A stretch of 64,000 nt of DNA from Welwitschia mirabilis (taxonomy: Eukaryota > Gnetophyta > Gnetopsida > Welwitschiales), in the NCBI GenBank assembly GCA_051453625.1, contig JBOZIK010000001.1, forward strand, positions 97,356,401 through 97,420,400, in the 5' to 3' direction. Shown here one piece after another: positions 36,907 to 48,059 of this stretch; within the stretch, counting starts at the first letter, position 1; each line of letters starts with the position of its first letter. The translations under genes were made by a program, and so were the position numbers. The notes under the pieces were generated by a model. That model did no database searches. It saw only the letters and a program-made list of their open reading frames with translations, and had not been told where the DNA came from.

Positions 36907-38529
36907 TAAGTATTATTAACTTAGACAAAGGAGTGAATGAGTTCTATCAAATAAAAATTTCATAAATAACAAAATGAAGAATGGTATAATAAATACCTTA
37001 TTAAGATAAGATGGTTTTTTAACTTGGATACATCCAAACATAGAGGGTATCTTTCTCTCACATCTTTGAACATTCTTAAATTACAAAGAAATAGTGGTTT
37101 TGGCTCACCACTAATCTTATAATAATATGAGAGTCTCCTCACAAGGCAGAACTCTACAACCACAAAGTGAGATTCTTCTCCCAAGGTAGTAACCTCTTCT
37201 CCTCAGGGAAATACAACAAAAATATGAAATGCTCCTTATAAGATAGTAAACTATTTCACCCAAGAAAATGCATTAACAGTGTAAGATGCTCCTCATAAGG
37301 TAGAAAAATCTTCTGCTTAGCGAAATACAACAACAATGTGAGATGCTCTTCACAAGGTAGCAAGCTCTTCCCCTCAAAGAAATACAATAATACAAGTTCT
37401 TATAAGAACTTATAAAGCACACTCATAGAAAGATTACCTCATAATAAGAAATCCTAGCAAGGGATCCTTGAAATTTAATAATACAAGCATGGACTTTATA
37501 ATAGTATTAAAAATGAGATATTATAATAATATGAGATATAATAAATAAATACAATAACAATCCTAAATGATATGCTTTTGGAGACAACTTGAGTTCCTTC
37601 TTCTTGTTGTTATTACAAGTGCTAATAGATGATGTGATAATATAAGATCAAATGAACAAGAGATGTAGATACTAAAAGCTCCTTACAAAAGATAGCTTTA
37701 ATCATTCATAAGTAGTTCCAATCACATGTCTATTTATTTCCTTTATTCTAGATTCATTTATTATGTGCCTTAGGAGTTTTTTTTTTTTCGTTACATCATG
37801 CCTTTATATTTTTTGAGAGATGATAATTATTTAACCTTAAATAGTATCCATTTAAACTTTGTAATTTCCATGAAATAAATGAAATCATCTAGATGTTAAG
37901 AGCACATCTTTCATATTAATTGACATGAACTATGATCCAAGACACCTTCAAAATTATAGATGTCTAGTAGTAGTCGAACATATTTACATAATAGACATCT
38001 TCATCCAAAGTATCTACAAAATGATAAAACTTGCTCTATATTATTTATGACCCTCCATGATCATGAATCTATAGTGCAAAACTTATTAGATTAAGTGAAA
38101 CATAAAATATTCATTAGAGTAAAAAAAAAAACTTTGTTACCTATTTAATTAATCATAGATGTATTCAAACATGTAGACATCTTTCATCAGTGTTAGATTT
38201 AACTTTTAGCAAGGTCATATTTATTTAGATAGTCATCTTTAACCTATGACTATAAAATCTAGTACATATTAGATGTCTTTAAGCTGTAGATGTCTTTATC
38301 ATAGATTTGTTCCAATTTTAGATGTCTTCTCCATAAATGTCCTCCATTCTTTAGACATCTTCAGATAACTAATTTTACATTTTTAATTCTCAGATTTTCA
38401 TGAGATATTATCTTGAATGTCTACCATAGACTTATACTTATTGTGATCTAATTTTCTTTGTATTAACCTATCTCCATAATGATACAAAATATTTGATAAT
38501 TGAAATCATTAAATATGGATTAACCAATA
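36907..38529 (-). repeat. 3' LTR of the outer copia
   Basis: 1,623 bp, matching 60684-62165 throughout: ACTTGGATACAT, CACATAGAGGGTA, GTGGTTTTGGCTCACCA, then TTTAACCTT near the middle and AATATTTGATAA at the end. It ends CCAATA beside the PPT. The length excess over the other LTR is accounted for by the tandem repeat at 37,150-37,395. Confidence 0.88.
37150..37395. repeat. Four-unit 60-bp tandem repeat inside the LTR
   Basis: Units starting near 37,157, 37,218, 37,280 and 37,337 follow the pattern GTGAGATGCTCCTCACAAGG, about 13 bases, CTCTTCCCCTCA, then AATACAACAACAAT. The homologous 5' LTR has about two units (60,913-61,035). Confidence 0.85.
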
Positions 38530-38543
38530 ATCTTCCCCTTTTT
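38530..38543 (-). promoter_or_regulatory. PPT of the outer copia
   Basis: On the minus strand AAAAAGGGGAAGAT, directly before the 3' LTR. This is the standard copia form (…CAAAAAGGGGGAGATT). Confidence 0.85.
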
Positions 38544-39266
38544 GATAATATTTGAAACTTGGCAAATGACATTAGTACAACATCATTCAATCAACTAAAT
38601 TGAGATATTCATATTCATGATAGAAAATCACATAAGCATATTCTATAATGATATTAAAAAAATCATAACTTTAACCACTTGAATAAGCATGTAGAGATTT
38701 TAAGAAAGGCACATTAGCATTGAATAATTTCATTCATGAAATATAACAATTGATTAAGTACAAATATGCTCATAGTAATGCACTATTAATAAAATAAAAT
38801 CATAGCATTAAAAGTGTTTCTAATCAATATATAATTAAAGATCATGAAAAATGTACTAATACCAATTAATATTAGATCATAAAAGTATGTCAATAGAGAA
38901 AGATAACAACAAGGTATACTAACAATAATGAAAATATCATAACATAGTAATGTGCGCTAAAATAATCAAGAGTAATCATCAATAAAAAATGATATCTCTA
39001 AGGGATCCAATCCATCATTCCATAGTCAAGTGCTCCATGCCCAATAAGAAGTCCATGCTATAACTAATATTTTGTGACATAATTGATGGAAGATAAGAGT
39101 CTAAAAATTTATGCTCTCTATTCTATCTCCTACTACCTCTATGAAGGACCTAAAGCCTATTATTATCTCTATACTTTTGCCTCCATGAAAGCCTCATACT
39201 CCTCTGAAATGTGTATCTTCTCTCCTAATGGCTCTGTAAAACCACTATCTATTACTTTACCTAAGT
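38544..39266 (-). other. 3' untranslated part and end of the post-pol ORF, outer copia
   Basis: Left of about 39,080 non-coding and similar in composition to 49.3-49.7 kb of the inner copia. From 39,266 down to about 39,158 the minus strand is open (YDLGKVIDSGFTEPLGEK, then ISEEYEAFMEAKV). It continues the frame interrupted at 56,315 by the inner copia. Confidence 0.55.
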
Positions 39267-39271
39267 CATAA
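39267..39271. repeat. Target-site duplication of the inner copia, left copy
   Basis: CATAA, identical to 56310-56314 at the other end of the inner copia element. Confidence 0.85.
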
Positions 39272-40959
39272 TGAGGATGGATTTGAACTTCGAGAACAGG
39301 GGTGAATAAGTTCTAGTAAATAAAAATTTAAAAAGATGATAGAATATAGCTTTTACTCATACCTAAAGATATTCTTAACTTACACAAAAATAGTGGCTTT
39401 TTGGTTCACCACTACCCTTATAACAAATGAGAGCCTCCTCAAAAGGCAACACTCTCTTCCCCTCAAGGGAGTAATGGTTTTTTGGCTTATCAATAATATT
39501 AATCATAAACAAGTTCTTACAAGGATAAATTCAAATTCACACCCATACAAGGGTTGCCTTATAATGTATTTAATATTTAAAAATAAACTTTATAATAACA
39601 TTCACTAATAAGATAGCCCATAATGTGAAACTAAAAAATAATACAATAATAAGCTTGAGTTTGCTTTAATGAAGATTTTGAGAACCTTGAAGTTTCTGTT
39701 GTATTTACAAGTAAGAATGAAGAATGCAATAATGAAGATTCAAAAGTGCATAATAATAGTGGTGATATCTTCTTTGAAATGATGCCTTGATTCTTCATGT
39801 GGAGTGCCTTTTACTCATGCAAGCTTTGTTTTGGTCTGATTATTGAGAGCCAAAAAATCTTTGTATTTTTTATTAATCAATGAAGTGTTAAAAGTTCTTT
39901 TTCTAATTCATAACGTTGAGGCTTTATGACATTAAGAAAGATCTATTCATTTAAGCTTAGAATGTAGTTATTTAATTCTGTAACTATCATGTAATAATAG
40001 CTAACATCTATGCTTTAAGAACATTACTTTAATTTTAATTAACATGAACTTTAGTTTAAGATGTCTCAAATTTTGTAGATGTCTTCACTCCAAGTGTTTT
40101 TACTTTTGTAGATGTATTTACTTTTGTAGACATCTTAAGTTAACTTACCTAGATTCTAATGAAATTTGCACTATAGCATTCTTAGGCCTCCATGATCATG
40201 AATTCACCATGTACAAGTTGATAGCTCATCTAAAATTCAAGATATTAGTCAAAAACAAAATTAACTCTATTACCTATTTTGACTTAGTANNNNNNNNNNN
40301 NNNNNNNNNNNNNNNNNNNNNNNNNNNNNNNNNNNNNNNNNNNNNNNNNNNNNNTTTAATTTTAATTAACATGAACTTTAGTTTAAGATGTCTCAAATTT
40401 TGTAGATGACTTCACTCGAAGTGTTTTTACTTTTGTAGATGTATTTACTTTTGTAGACATCTTGAGTTAACTTACCTAGATTCTAATGAAATTTGCACTA
40501 TAGCATTCTTAAGCCTCCATGATCATGAATTCACTATGTACAAGTTGATAGCCCATCTAAAATTCAAGATATTAGTCAAAAACAAAATTAACTCTATTAC
40601 CTATTTTGACTTAGTATAGAGGTATTTAATTTTGTAGACATTTTTGTTTGTGTCAGGTTCAACTTTTAGTTTAGTTATCTTAAATAGGATCATTGTCTTA
40701 TAACCTATAACTTGAATTCTAGTACATTCAATATGTCTTCAGCTTTCTAGATGTCTTCACTTGAGACATCTTCACTTTTTTAGATGTCTTCAAATAATTG
40801 ATTTGGCAATTTAGCATTTAATTCTTTTCATGAGATGTTTCCTCTAAAGACCCATTATGATTTAATGCTTATCAAGGTTTGATGTATTTATAATAATCTA
40901 TCTACACAAAGACATAACATATTTGATAAGTGAAATCATTATAACTAGATTTTCTAATA
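39272..40959 (-). repeat. 3' LTR of the inner copia, with a gap and duplicated flanks
   Basis: Starts TGAGGATGG and ends CTAATA. It carries a 65-N gap (40290-40354). The 262 bases left of the gap (40028-40289) reappear right of it (40355-40616) with about six differences. Removing one copy and the gap leaves about 1,361 bp, close to the corrected 5' LTR. Confidence 0.88.
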
Positions 40960-40964
40960 ATCTT

Positions 40965-40967
40965 CCC
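40965..40967. repeat. 3-bp target duplication of the CACTA element, left
   Basis: CCC, repeated at 49294-49296. CACTA elements make 3-bp duplications. Both sides belong to the C-run of the copia PPT, so alignment within the run is ambiguous by one base. Confidence 0.65.
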
Positions 40968-41160
40968 CATTACAAAAAATGTAGGCTTATTAAAAAGCCT
41001 TCTTCACAAACTACCTTAAGAGTCCTTTAAGACATTTTTAAGGAATTTTAATAAAAATGCCTTAAAATGTCTTTTAAGCCATTTTTTTAAGAACCATCTC
41101 AAAAGGATTTTGAGGAAATTTAGCAAAGAAATGCCTTAAAATCTATAACTTCAAAAAAAA
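40968..41160 (+). repeat. Left TIR and subterminal repeats of the CACTA element
   Basis: The TIR is followed by repeated AAAATGCCTTAAAATG / TTTTTAAGG-type motifs (for example 41,051-41,075 and 41,130-41,142), in both orientations. Confidence 0.8.
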
Positions 41161-43150
41161 TTACTAGACAATTTACCTTCTTAACCATAATTTTAAAGGG
41201 TAATTATCATATAATTAGGTTTTATTACTTATCACATGTTAAGAGGTTATTAGGTTTTCTTAAGTTTACTTAGGAAAACACAAGATCTTATTTATTGGAA
41301 GGATGTACTAGAAACTTACCATACAAAAAAGGTGAATGAAAAATTTATCTATAGTTAAACACAGCTAGAAAATATTCATTGTATCTAGGTTAGATGGGTC
41401 TTTTCAAGAGTGAGATCTAGATTTTAATCGAATACATGAGAAATATAGTGAATACATTTATCTTTTAAAATACTTAACTGATAATGTCTCTATTCTCCTC
41501 TTTAACAATAAAATCCATGGTTTAGAATATTAATATATGATAATTATAAGTGTTGATAGGGATTTATCATGCCTAATAGATGATAGTTTGGCATAATTAG
41601 AGGAATTTCCCTTTCTTTACCAATACATATTATGTATACAAATATTCTTCTAGTTACCATTTTTTTTTAATACCTACATTAAAATTTAAGGGGGAAAGGA
41701 TTCATAATCAATAATGAAGATTGCAAGGATTTCTACTGTAATACATCATGCATTCTTAGTGACGTTAATACAAAATGAGACTTAATTCTAGTTGTACCTA
41801 TTTTAAATTTGCAGTCAGCTTTAAAGTAGGTTTAAAAATTTTGCAAAATTCATTTGGGTGCTCTAATCAAAATCAATGTTCACAGTAGAAACATTCACCA
41901 ATTTTCTCCATGTAGTAGCAGATCTAGTATGAGAATATAGAAATTTTGCAGAAAAGACTATGAATCTGAGTTGTCAAAGAAATAATAATGTTGAAAAATT
42001 ACATTTTTGGAAAATATAACTTAGCCTTGTAATAGAAATAAGTAAGATATGCGTATAGGGATAATGAAAGAGAATAAAGATTCACCTTTATTTTTAAAAT
42101 GCCAAAACAGAGATACACAAGATATAGAAAAAAGTTAAATCTTCATGAGAATAGAATCCCTATTAGTGGTGCCTTATCTCAAGCATATCAATGTCATAAA
42201 ACAAGAATCTCAAAAATTAATTTGGTTCTTACCTTCATTGATTCATATACATGTGCATCTGTATTCCTCCTCTAAGCTTTTAGCCCAACACAAGTTAGAT
42301 GTGTAAGCTGTGCCTTTGGGTTTTCTTGATGAAGCTCATAATAAATGAAAATGTGTCAAGATAGAAGTAAATCTAATATGAATATAATAAGTAGAAAAAT
42401 AGCCCATGTTCTCGAGGAAACCTAATAACCTCTAATTATGATTAAGAAAATAAACTCAAGAAGGCTTTGGAAAAACAAGTTTAAAGGAACTCAAGTTAAA
42501 GATAACCAAATACATGATAAATGAGAAATAAAGAAATTCAAGAAAATCATCATAAAACTTGTAGCAACAAATGTACAAAAATAAAAATCCATTACAGAGG
42601 CTAAAAGTAGATGAGAAAAAATTACAAACTCTCATAAAATATAATCACAACTCAATACCAATAAAATAGTCGCATGTAATAATCCTAAAGATGCCAAATG
42701 TGGTTATGTAATGGATACTTAAATTATTCAGTAAGTGGAATAGAAATGCAACTAAATCAAAAATTATGGTATTAATACAAAGAAAAAAAAATCATTTTAT
42801 GAATATAAATAATTCTATAATAATATAAATTATCAAATACAAATAAACATTATAAATCTAAACCACCTAAACAAACTCTAAAACTGATATATTAATCTAA
42901 TTTATATTTGTTGCATTTTTATTATTTCTAAAAATAATAATTATCAAATCTTAAATTTATAAGCAAGCATTTATTTAAATAAATAAATTAAAGTAAAAAA
43001 TAGAGTAACAAGATTAAAAATGATTATTATGAAAAAAGTAAAATGAGAAATAGTAGAATGCACTACTAAAGAATATAATTTCAATGTTTGATAACCTATG
43101 GAGGTTTCAAGGGAAACCACATTATGATATTACCACTCTAAGTAATTACT
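41161..43150. other. CACTA interior without recognised gene
   Basis: AT-rich. A few plus-strand runs of 30 to 50 codons without stop occur at about 41.8-42.3 kb, but none resembles a transposase or host protein I know. Confidence 0.45.
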
Positions 43151-43180
43151 TATTTCCTTACTTTCTTCTTACAATCATAG

Positions 43181-43620
43181 CATCATTTGTCACATCTAAA
43201 GCTATGGACTTCATGGTAAAGCATGACACTAGAATCATCTGTATTAGAATGAAATAAGATGTCCTAAAGAGACTGCATTTTCCAATCATGATTTTAGACA
43301 AAGAAAATGAGAACAAAATTTTTAAAGCCTTTATAATTTGTATTGATGTAGAGGCTAGTACAACCATTAGTGTTTTATCTACAGATAAAGTAAACACCAT
43401 TTTATCACTTGCATATAAGGAGTCTAAGGATAAAGAATTCAAAAGAAATTATCATTTTCTTCCTTTGAAGTACAAGAAAGGAGGTGTTTTAAAGAGAGAT
43501 AATAATAAAAAATATTTTATAGATCTACCATCACTTGCAGAACTAACTCTTGTTAAAGTACTTTCTTAGATCATCAATGATGATGATTGAATAATAGTGT
43601 TCACATTTTCTATCTTTTTG
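43181..43620 (+). pseudogene. RIBA: Captured fragment of RIBA: DHBP-synthase domain
   Basis: One plus-strand frame reads SFVTSKAMDFMVKHDTRI, then KRLHFPIMILDKENENK, then FIICIDVEAST, LSTDKVNTILSLAYKESK, PLKYKKGGVLKR and, after a stop, IINDDD. This follows the plant RIBA / bacterial RibB fold in order: the A-M-x-F-x-V-x-H helix, the L-P-L-M-V block, T-V-D-A-x-x-G-T-T-T-G, the D-R-A-x-T-I strand, P-L-x-x-x-x-G-G-V-L-x-R and I-x-D-D-D. The enzyme makes 3,4-dihydroxy-2-butanone 4-phosphate for riboflavin in plastids. Here the loop R-x-G-H-T-E-A-x-x-D, which holds catalytic residues, has lost the His and Glu. Stops lie at 43255 and 43567. A CATAG splice-acceptor-like end directly precedes the homology, so this looks like one genomic exon. 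No frame-shifting indel over about 135 codons. Confidence 0.85.
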
Positions 43621-45504
43621 AGGCCTATACCTTCACTCAATTAGTGTCGATAACTTTATGCCAATTGATAAGGAGTATTTAGTAATTTTTTCATTCACCA
43701 TTAATTTTTTTTAGCTGGTAAAAACAAAAAACTAAACAAATCAATTATTAAAACATTTATTATAAAATATGTCTTTCCTCAGTGAATTTAATTAAGATGA
43801 CCAAAGATTTACTCAAATCAAATGTTAAATCCTCAAATAAGGGTTGTTAATAATGCAACAAGTAGTATGTAATGCTAAACATTAATGCTTTAAATTATAG
43901 TGTATATGTCTATGTCATCCACCTTCCATACTACTAAATCAAGAATAAGGAACTAATACTTGATTATTTATCAAGCACTTTGCTAATGGTTTAAACTCTT
44001 TTTATTTTTGCAAAACATGGTTAACTATGTTAAAACTCTTTAAATTTTCCTTAAAAAATAAAATACATAGTTCCAAATAAATAAAGTATATAAGGGAATA
44101 CATTAAATTATAAAGGTAACCTAATATTACCTTTTCATAAGCTTCACATAAGGATAGAATGCAGGATCTTCCAGTAAGTGTTTGTCTATTAACAACTAAA
44201 TCAAACCTTTAAACTCACCTTTGAGAAGATCTCTACAAGTGAAATAAAAAGGAAAAGGGTGAAATCAATTCATTTCATAAAACTTTTAAAGTAATGAGTT
44301 TCAACCATGAAAGGGGATATTGCTTTCAATGTGCAAAAGAATTCACAAGCACAAATAGAGTGAGGGGGAAAAAATAGAACACAGACTTATACAACATGTG
44401 AGTTATCAAAATTGAGTGAAGGCTTAGTTCATGCTTTCTTAAAGCCTAACCTTTCTTAGTATGTTCTTTTATGAGAATAGAAATATAAATATTAGAGGCT
44501 TGAAGATAACGTTTTTATAATAGATGAAAATTTTAAAACTATGGAATATTACCAATGTTTATCCTCTAGAAAAAGAAATAATATCTTTATCAAATAAATA
44601 CATCCTATAAAAGATATCCCTTAGGTGCTACGCATTTGCAAAAGTTATTCATAGTTAAAAAAAATTATTCATAGTTAAAGAAAATTATTCTAACTCTATA
44701 AAAGGTTATAAGAGGAAGTTTCTATGGAGTTAATTATAAGTAATTCACATTCTAAAATATAATTAATGACTAAACTAAAATTGTTTTCTTCTAGAAACAT
44801 TATCTTTGGCATAGGGCATGTAGAAACACATAAGGGAACTTAAAGAAATCTAGAGGAAATTAGTATTTCATAAAATTGAATAAAAGAATTGAGTAACCAT
44901 ATTCCACGGTTAACTACCAATGTTTTAAAGAAGTTAAATCATGAAGAACCATAGATTATGTATAGGATGAGTAGTTTAGTTAGTTCAATAAAAACCATGG
45001 GTGGTATCTATGAGCTTAAGAGCATGCCATTGGATGTCTAGATCTTACTTGGAATATATACTAAAGAAACTAAGACCCATACCAATGCATATGTTGAATA
45101 CTATTAATCATTAATTTTAACAAAATTACAATGGTATGACGTAGATTCCTTAAATAATGGTTATATTCTAATAGTACAAGGAAGTGCATAAAATAAATCA
45201 TAAAAGAAAATGAATGAGAACAACTGAGCATGAAATGCAATAAATAACAATCAAAATAAGAAAAGCATGTTTCTCTCATTCTAGAGCAAAAGAGCATGCA
45301 CATAAAATTTTAAAAAATAAATAAATAAAAACCACTCAAATCAAATTTGTAAAAACATGAAAAGGAAATAGATGTGTTATAAACATAGGATGATTTATAT
45401 TATCCTTTTCAAGAAATCTAGATCAGTCGAATTGTAATTATGGCAAAGGACAATAATATCAAACATTAAAGTTATACTCTACATTAATCACATAAAATGA
45501 ACAT
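43621..45504. other. CACTA interior, non-coding
   Basis: AT-rich. The right part (below 45,505) would be the intron downstream of the captured Y14 exon. I found no further Y14 exon. The 77-codon ORF at 45070-45303 has intron-like, hydrophobic composition. Confidence 0.5.
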
Positions 45505-45506
45505 AC

Positions 45507-45643
45507 CTTCATGACCCTAGTTTCATGATCCAAGGTCACATGCAAATCCTTAATCTCTCCATACTCTCTAAACATCTCATGAAGATCATCCTTCTGTGCC
45601 TCTTTGTAAACTCTAGTTACCAAGATAATCCATCCTTCAATAG
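45507..45643 (-). pseudogene. Y14: Captured exon of Y14 (RBM8A), RRM start, splice sites kept
   Basis: Minus strand, 137 nt, two bases then 45 codons without stop: IEGWIILVTRVYKEAQKDD, then LHEMFREYGEIKDLHVTLD and HETRVMK. Y14 has S-V-E-G-W-I-I-L-V-T-G-V-H-E-E-A-Q-E-D-D…F-G-E-I-K-N-L-H-L-N-L-D-R-R-T-G at the start of its single RRM. The RNP2 strand (ILVTRV) and the F-x-E-Y-G-E-I-K block are retained. The exon is bordered by TTTTCTAG (acceptor) and AAG|GTATGT (donor) in the phase that joins to the next exon, so it was captured as genomic DNA, not as a retrocopy. Y14 with MAGO forms the exon-junction-complex core. The ORF upstream of the acceptor is intron read-through. Confidence 0.9.
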
Positions 45644-45659
45644 CTAGAAAACAAACAAA

Positions 45660-46181
45660 AGATAATAAGAGGAAAAAAAGCAACATAAAAGTCCAATGAT
45701 AGAGTAATAAAAAAAAGCATTTCCTAGGTTAGTTTTTAATCTATTTGCTTCCTTTTGAGTTTATCAAGTTTAAAAGAATAAGTAGGTTTATCAACTTTTC
45801 TTTTGAGAGGTACCTCAACTAACACAAATACTGTGTTAATTGCTAATTGACTATTTCCCCTTTCACTTTTCATATGATGATCCTAAATAAGAAAATGAAT
45901 TATGCATGACTATCACTACTTCTACTATGATTTTAATAGAATTTTCTAAATTGAAGAGGACAGAAGCATCAAACAACCTTCGGTTAAGATCAAATATGGT
46001 TTCATAGGGCTAGTTGTCTAAGCATATCTAAATAATAGGAAATTAACCAAATAATTTCTAAAAATGCCAAAAATTATAGTGCTAAAAAAAGCAATGATTG
46101 GGCTTGTAATCATTACAATATGATCTGGTATGCATATTTAGCTAGATGTTATAAATTGGTTACATGTAAGATCTGTTGATA
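45660..46181. other. CACTA interior between Y14 and SPA1-like pieces
   Basis: No recognised coding sequence. One minus-strand run (about 45,735-45,885) is open for some 50 codons and Lys/Ser-rich but unlike the Y14 N-terminus as I know it. Confidence 0.4.
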
Positions 46182-46433
46182 TTAGTTACAGGAAAGAGCC
46201 ATTAATCTGTGATAAATAAATACCTCATTTGATTCTAAATTAGTTGTAACATATTCATCAGCAATAGAGATCCTAATAAAGCTCTTTTTATTTTTATGTC
46301 TAGAATAAGTCATAATAGGGTCACAATTAATCCCATCAGTAAATCTTAAAAGATTCCAAATCTTGAGTGAATTATGAGTAGAAGAAGAAATAAGGCCAAA
46401 AGAATCTAAAAATTTATTTGAGAGAATGCCCAT
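46182..46433 (-). pseudogene. Captured SPA1-like gene, C-terminal WD40 exon
   Basis: 83 codons, open. FLDSFGLISSSTHNSLKIW matches the SPA1/COP1 repeat F-V-D-S-x-T-L-V-S-A-S-T-D-N-S-L-K-L-W, and IRISIADEYVTTNLESNEVFIYH matches V-G-L-S-V-x-D-G-Y-I-A-T-G-S-E-T-N-E-V-F-V-Y-H. It ends near a GT that could be the donor (CTTTCCTGTAAC). Together with 46700-47312 this is the WD40 propeller of a SPA-type protein, the COP1 partner that targets photomorphogenesis factors for ubiquitination. The ATG at the start of the open frame is probably not a true start, as this is an internal exon. Confidence 0.85.
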
Positions 46434-46699
46434 GGGCTATTGTGCATTATGAAAATCATAACAATAAACCTAGGAATCCATTATTCTAAAAGCAAGAAAC
46501 TAGTATAATTTGATGAAAATTGAACACTGCAAATGTTTGCAATTACCTAGATAATTTCAGTTCTTCCCTTTTAGATAATATTTTGCCATCATTCCTAGCA
46601 CTTGTTAATTTTATTATATTAGTCTATGAAAAATCTATATACTAGATCCTTCTTTAATTCTTTTAAATATTAACAATATGCTACTTTCTTATCATGAGC

Positions 46700-47312
46700 C
46701 ATAGCTACATAGCATCATAATAGACAATTAAAATAATATGGCCTTTATCTATGTAGCTATTCCAAGAAATTGATGTGAGCTATGATCTACTACTCATTTT
46801 AATAACTACATAATGGGTGTCCAAATTCTTACTTAAAATAGTTTCATACTCAAATACTTTGATTATTGAAACCTACAATGATAAAATATTCTTTATCTCT
46901 ATGAAAAGCCATAGAACATATCAAATTAGAGGAGTTATATGAGTTCTATTAACAAAAAGTTGCCTTGACTCTAAATCTAAAAAACCATAGATACTTGCTT
47001 AAGCTAAAAAGAACTAGGATAGTCCATCATTACTATCATTTAACAAATGTCTAGTACTTGGAAGCTTATCTATCAACATTTCTTTAAATCCTTTTATCCT
47101 TGATAGGGGCTTCTTACTTAGTGCATAACTATTAAAGAACCTACAAAATGGATTAAATGGAAGATGCCTATTTCTACTTCTCAATGGAAAGTAATCTTCT
47201 AGCTTCTTAAAAATTTTTAGTACTTGATCACTCTTAGCTAAGGTATCATTTTTACTTTCATCTCTAACAAGTGATTTTAGATATTTCTTTTGATTGATTG
47301 AATTACCACATT
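46700..47312 (-). pseudogene. Captured SPA1-like gene, linker and first WD40 repeats
   Basis: The minus strand reads KIFKKLEDYFPLRSR near the gap, then after stops and shifts LICSMAFHRDKEYFIIVG, IIKVFEYETILSKNLDTHY, VVIKMSSRS, a stop and SISWNSYI. SPA proteins have F-K-K-L-E-x-x-Y-F-x-x-R, then V-C-S-L-x-F-D-R-D-x-x-x-F-A-x-A-G, I-K-V-F-E-Y-x-x-I, D-I-H-Y-P-V-V-E-M-x-S-x-S-K-L-S-x-x-x-W-N-S-Y-I. W-N-S-Y-I argues for SPA over COP1 (W-N-K-Y). At least three stops and one frameshift (between I-V-G and I-K-V). More 5' sequence may lie in the gap 47322-48059. Confidence 0.82.
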
Positions 47313-47321
47313 AAATTGGTT

Positions 47322-48059
47322 NNNNNNNNNNNNNNNNNNNNNNNNNNNNNNNNNNNNNNNNNNNNNNNNNNNNNNNNNNNNNNNNNNNNNNNNNNNNNNN
47401 NNNNNNNNNNNNNNNNNNNNNNNNNNNNNNNNNNNNNNNNNNNNNNNNNNNNNNNNNNNNNNNNNNNNNNNNNNNNNNNNNNNNNNNNNNNNNNNNNNNN
47501 NNNNNNNNNNNNNNNNNNNNNNNNNNNNNNNNNNNNNNNNNNNNNNNNNNNNNNNNNNNNNNNNNNNNNNNNNNNNNNNNNNNNNNNNNNNNNNNNNNNN
47601 NNNNNNNNNNNNNNNNNNNNNNNNNNNNNNNNNNNNNNNNNNNNNNNNNNNNNNNNNNNNNNNNNNNNNNNNNNNNNNNNNNNNNNNNNNNNNNNNNNNN
47701 NNNNNNNNNNNNNNNNNNNNNNNNNNNNNNNNNNNNNNNNNNNNNNNNNNNNNNNNNNNNNNNNNNNNNNNNNNNNNNNNNNNNNNNNNNNNNNNNNNNN
47801 NNNNNNNNNNNNNNNNNNNNNNNNNNNNNNNNNNNNNNNNNNNNNNNNNNNNNNNNNNNNNNNNNNNNNNNNNNNNNNNNNNNNNNNNNNNNNNNNNNNN
47901 NNNNNNNNNNNNNNNNNNNNNNNNNNNNNNNNNNNNNNNNNNNNNNNNNNNNNNNNNNNNNNNNNNNNNNNNNNNNNNNNNNNNNNNNNNNNNNNNNNNN
48001 NNNNNNNNNNNNNNNNNNNNNNNNNNNNNNNNNNNNNNNNNNNNNNNNNNNNNNNNNNN
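47322..48059. other. Assembly gap of 738 N inside the CACTA element
   Basis: Undetermined bases. The SPA1-like homology runs up to its left edge. No overlapping sequence on the two sides was noticed. Confidence 0.99.

Noticed and set aside
37779-37790. T-run as a retroposon tail
   Set aside because: It lies in the middle of an LTR that has a matching partner, without flanking duplication.
45459-45686. 75-codon ORF as a small membrane protein
   Set aside because: Its hydrophobic start is intron sequence upstream of the splice acceptor; only residues from the I-E-G-W block belong to the Y14 exon.
46182-46433. NC-domain-like protein start (M-G-x-L-S-N-K)
   Set aside because: Only the first seven residues agree; the rest is clearly SPA1/COP1 WD40 sequence.
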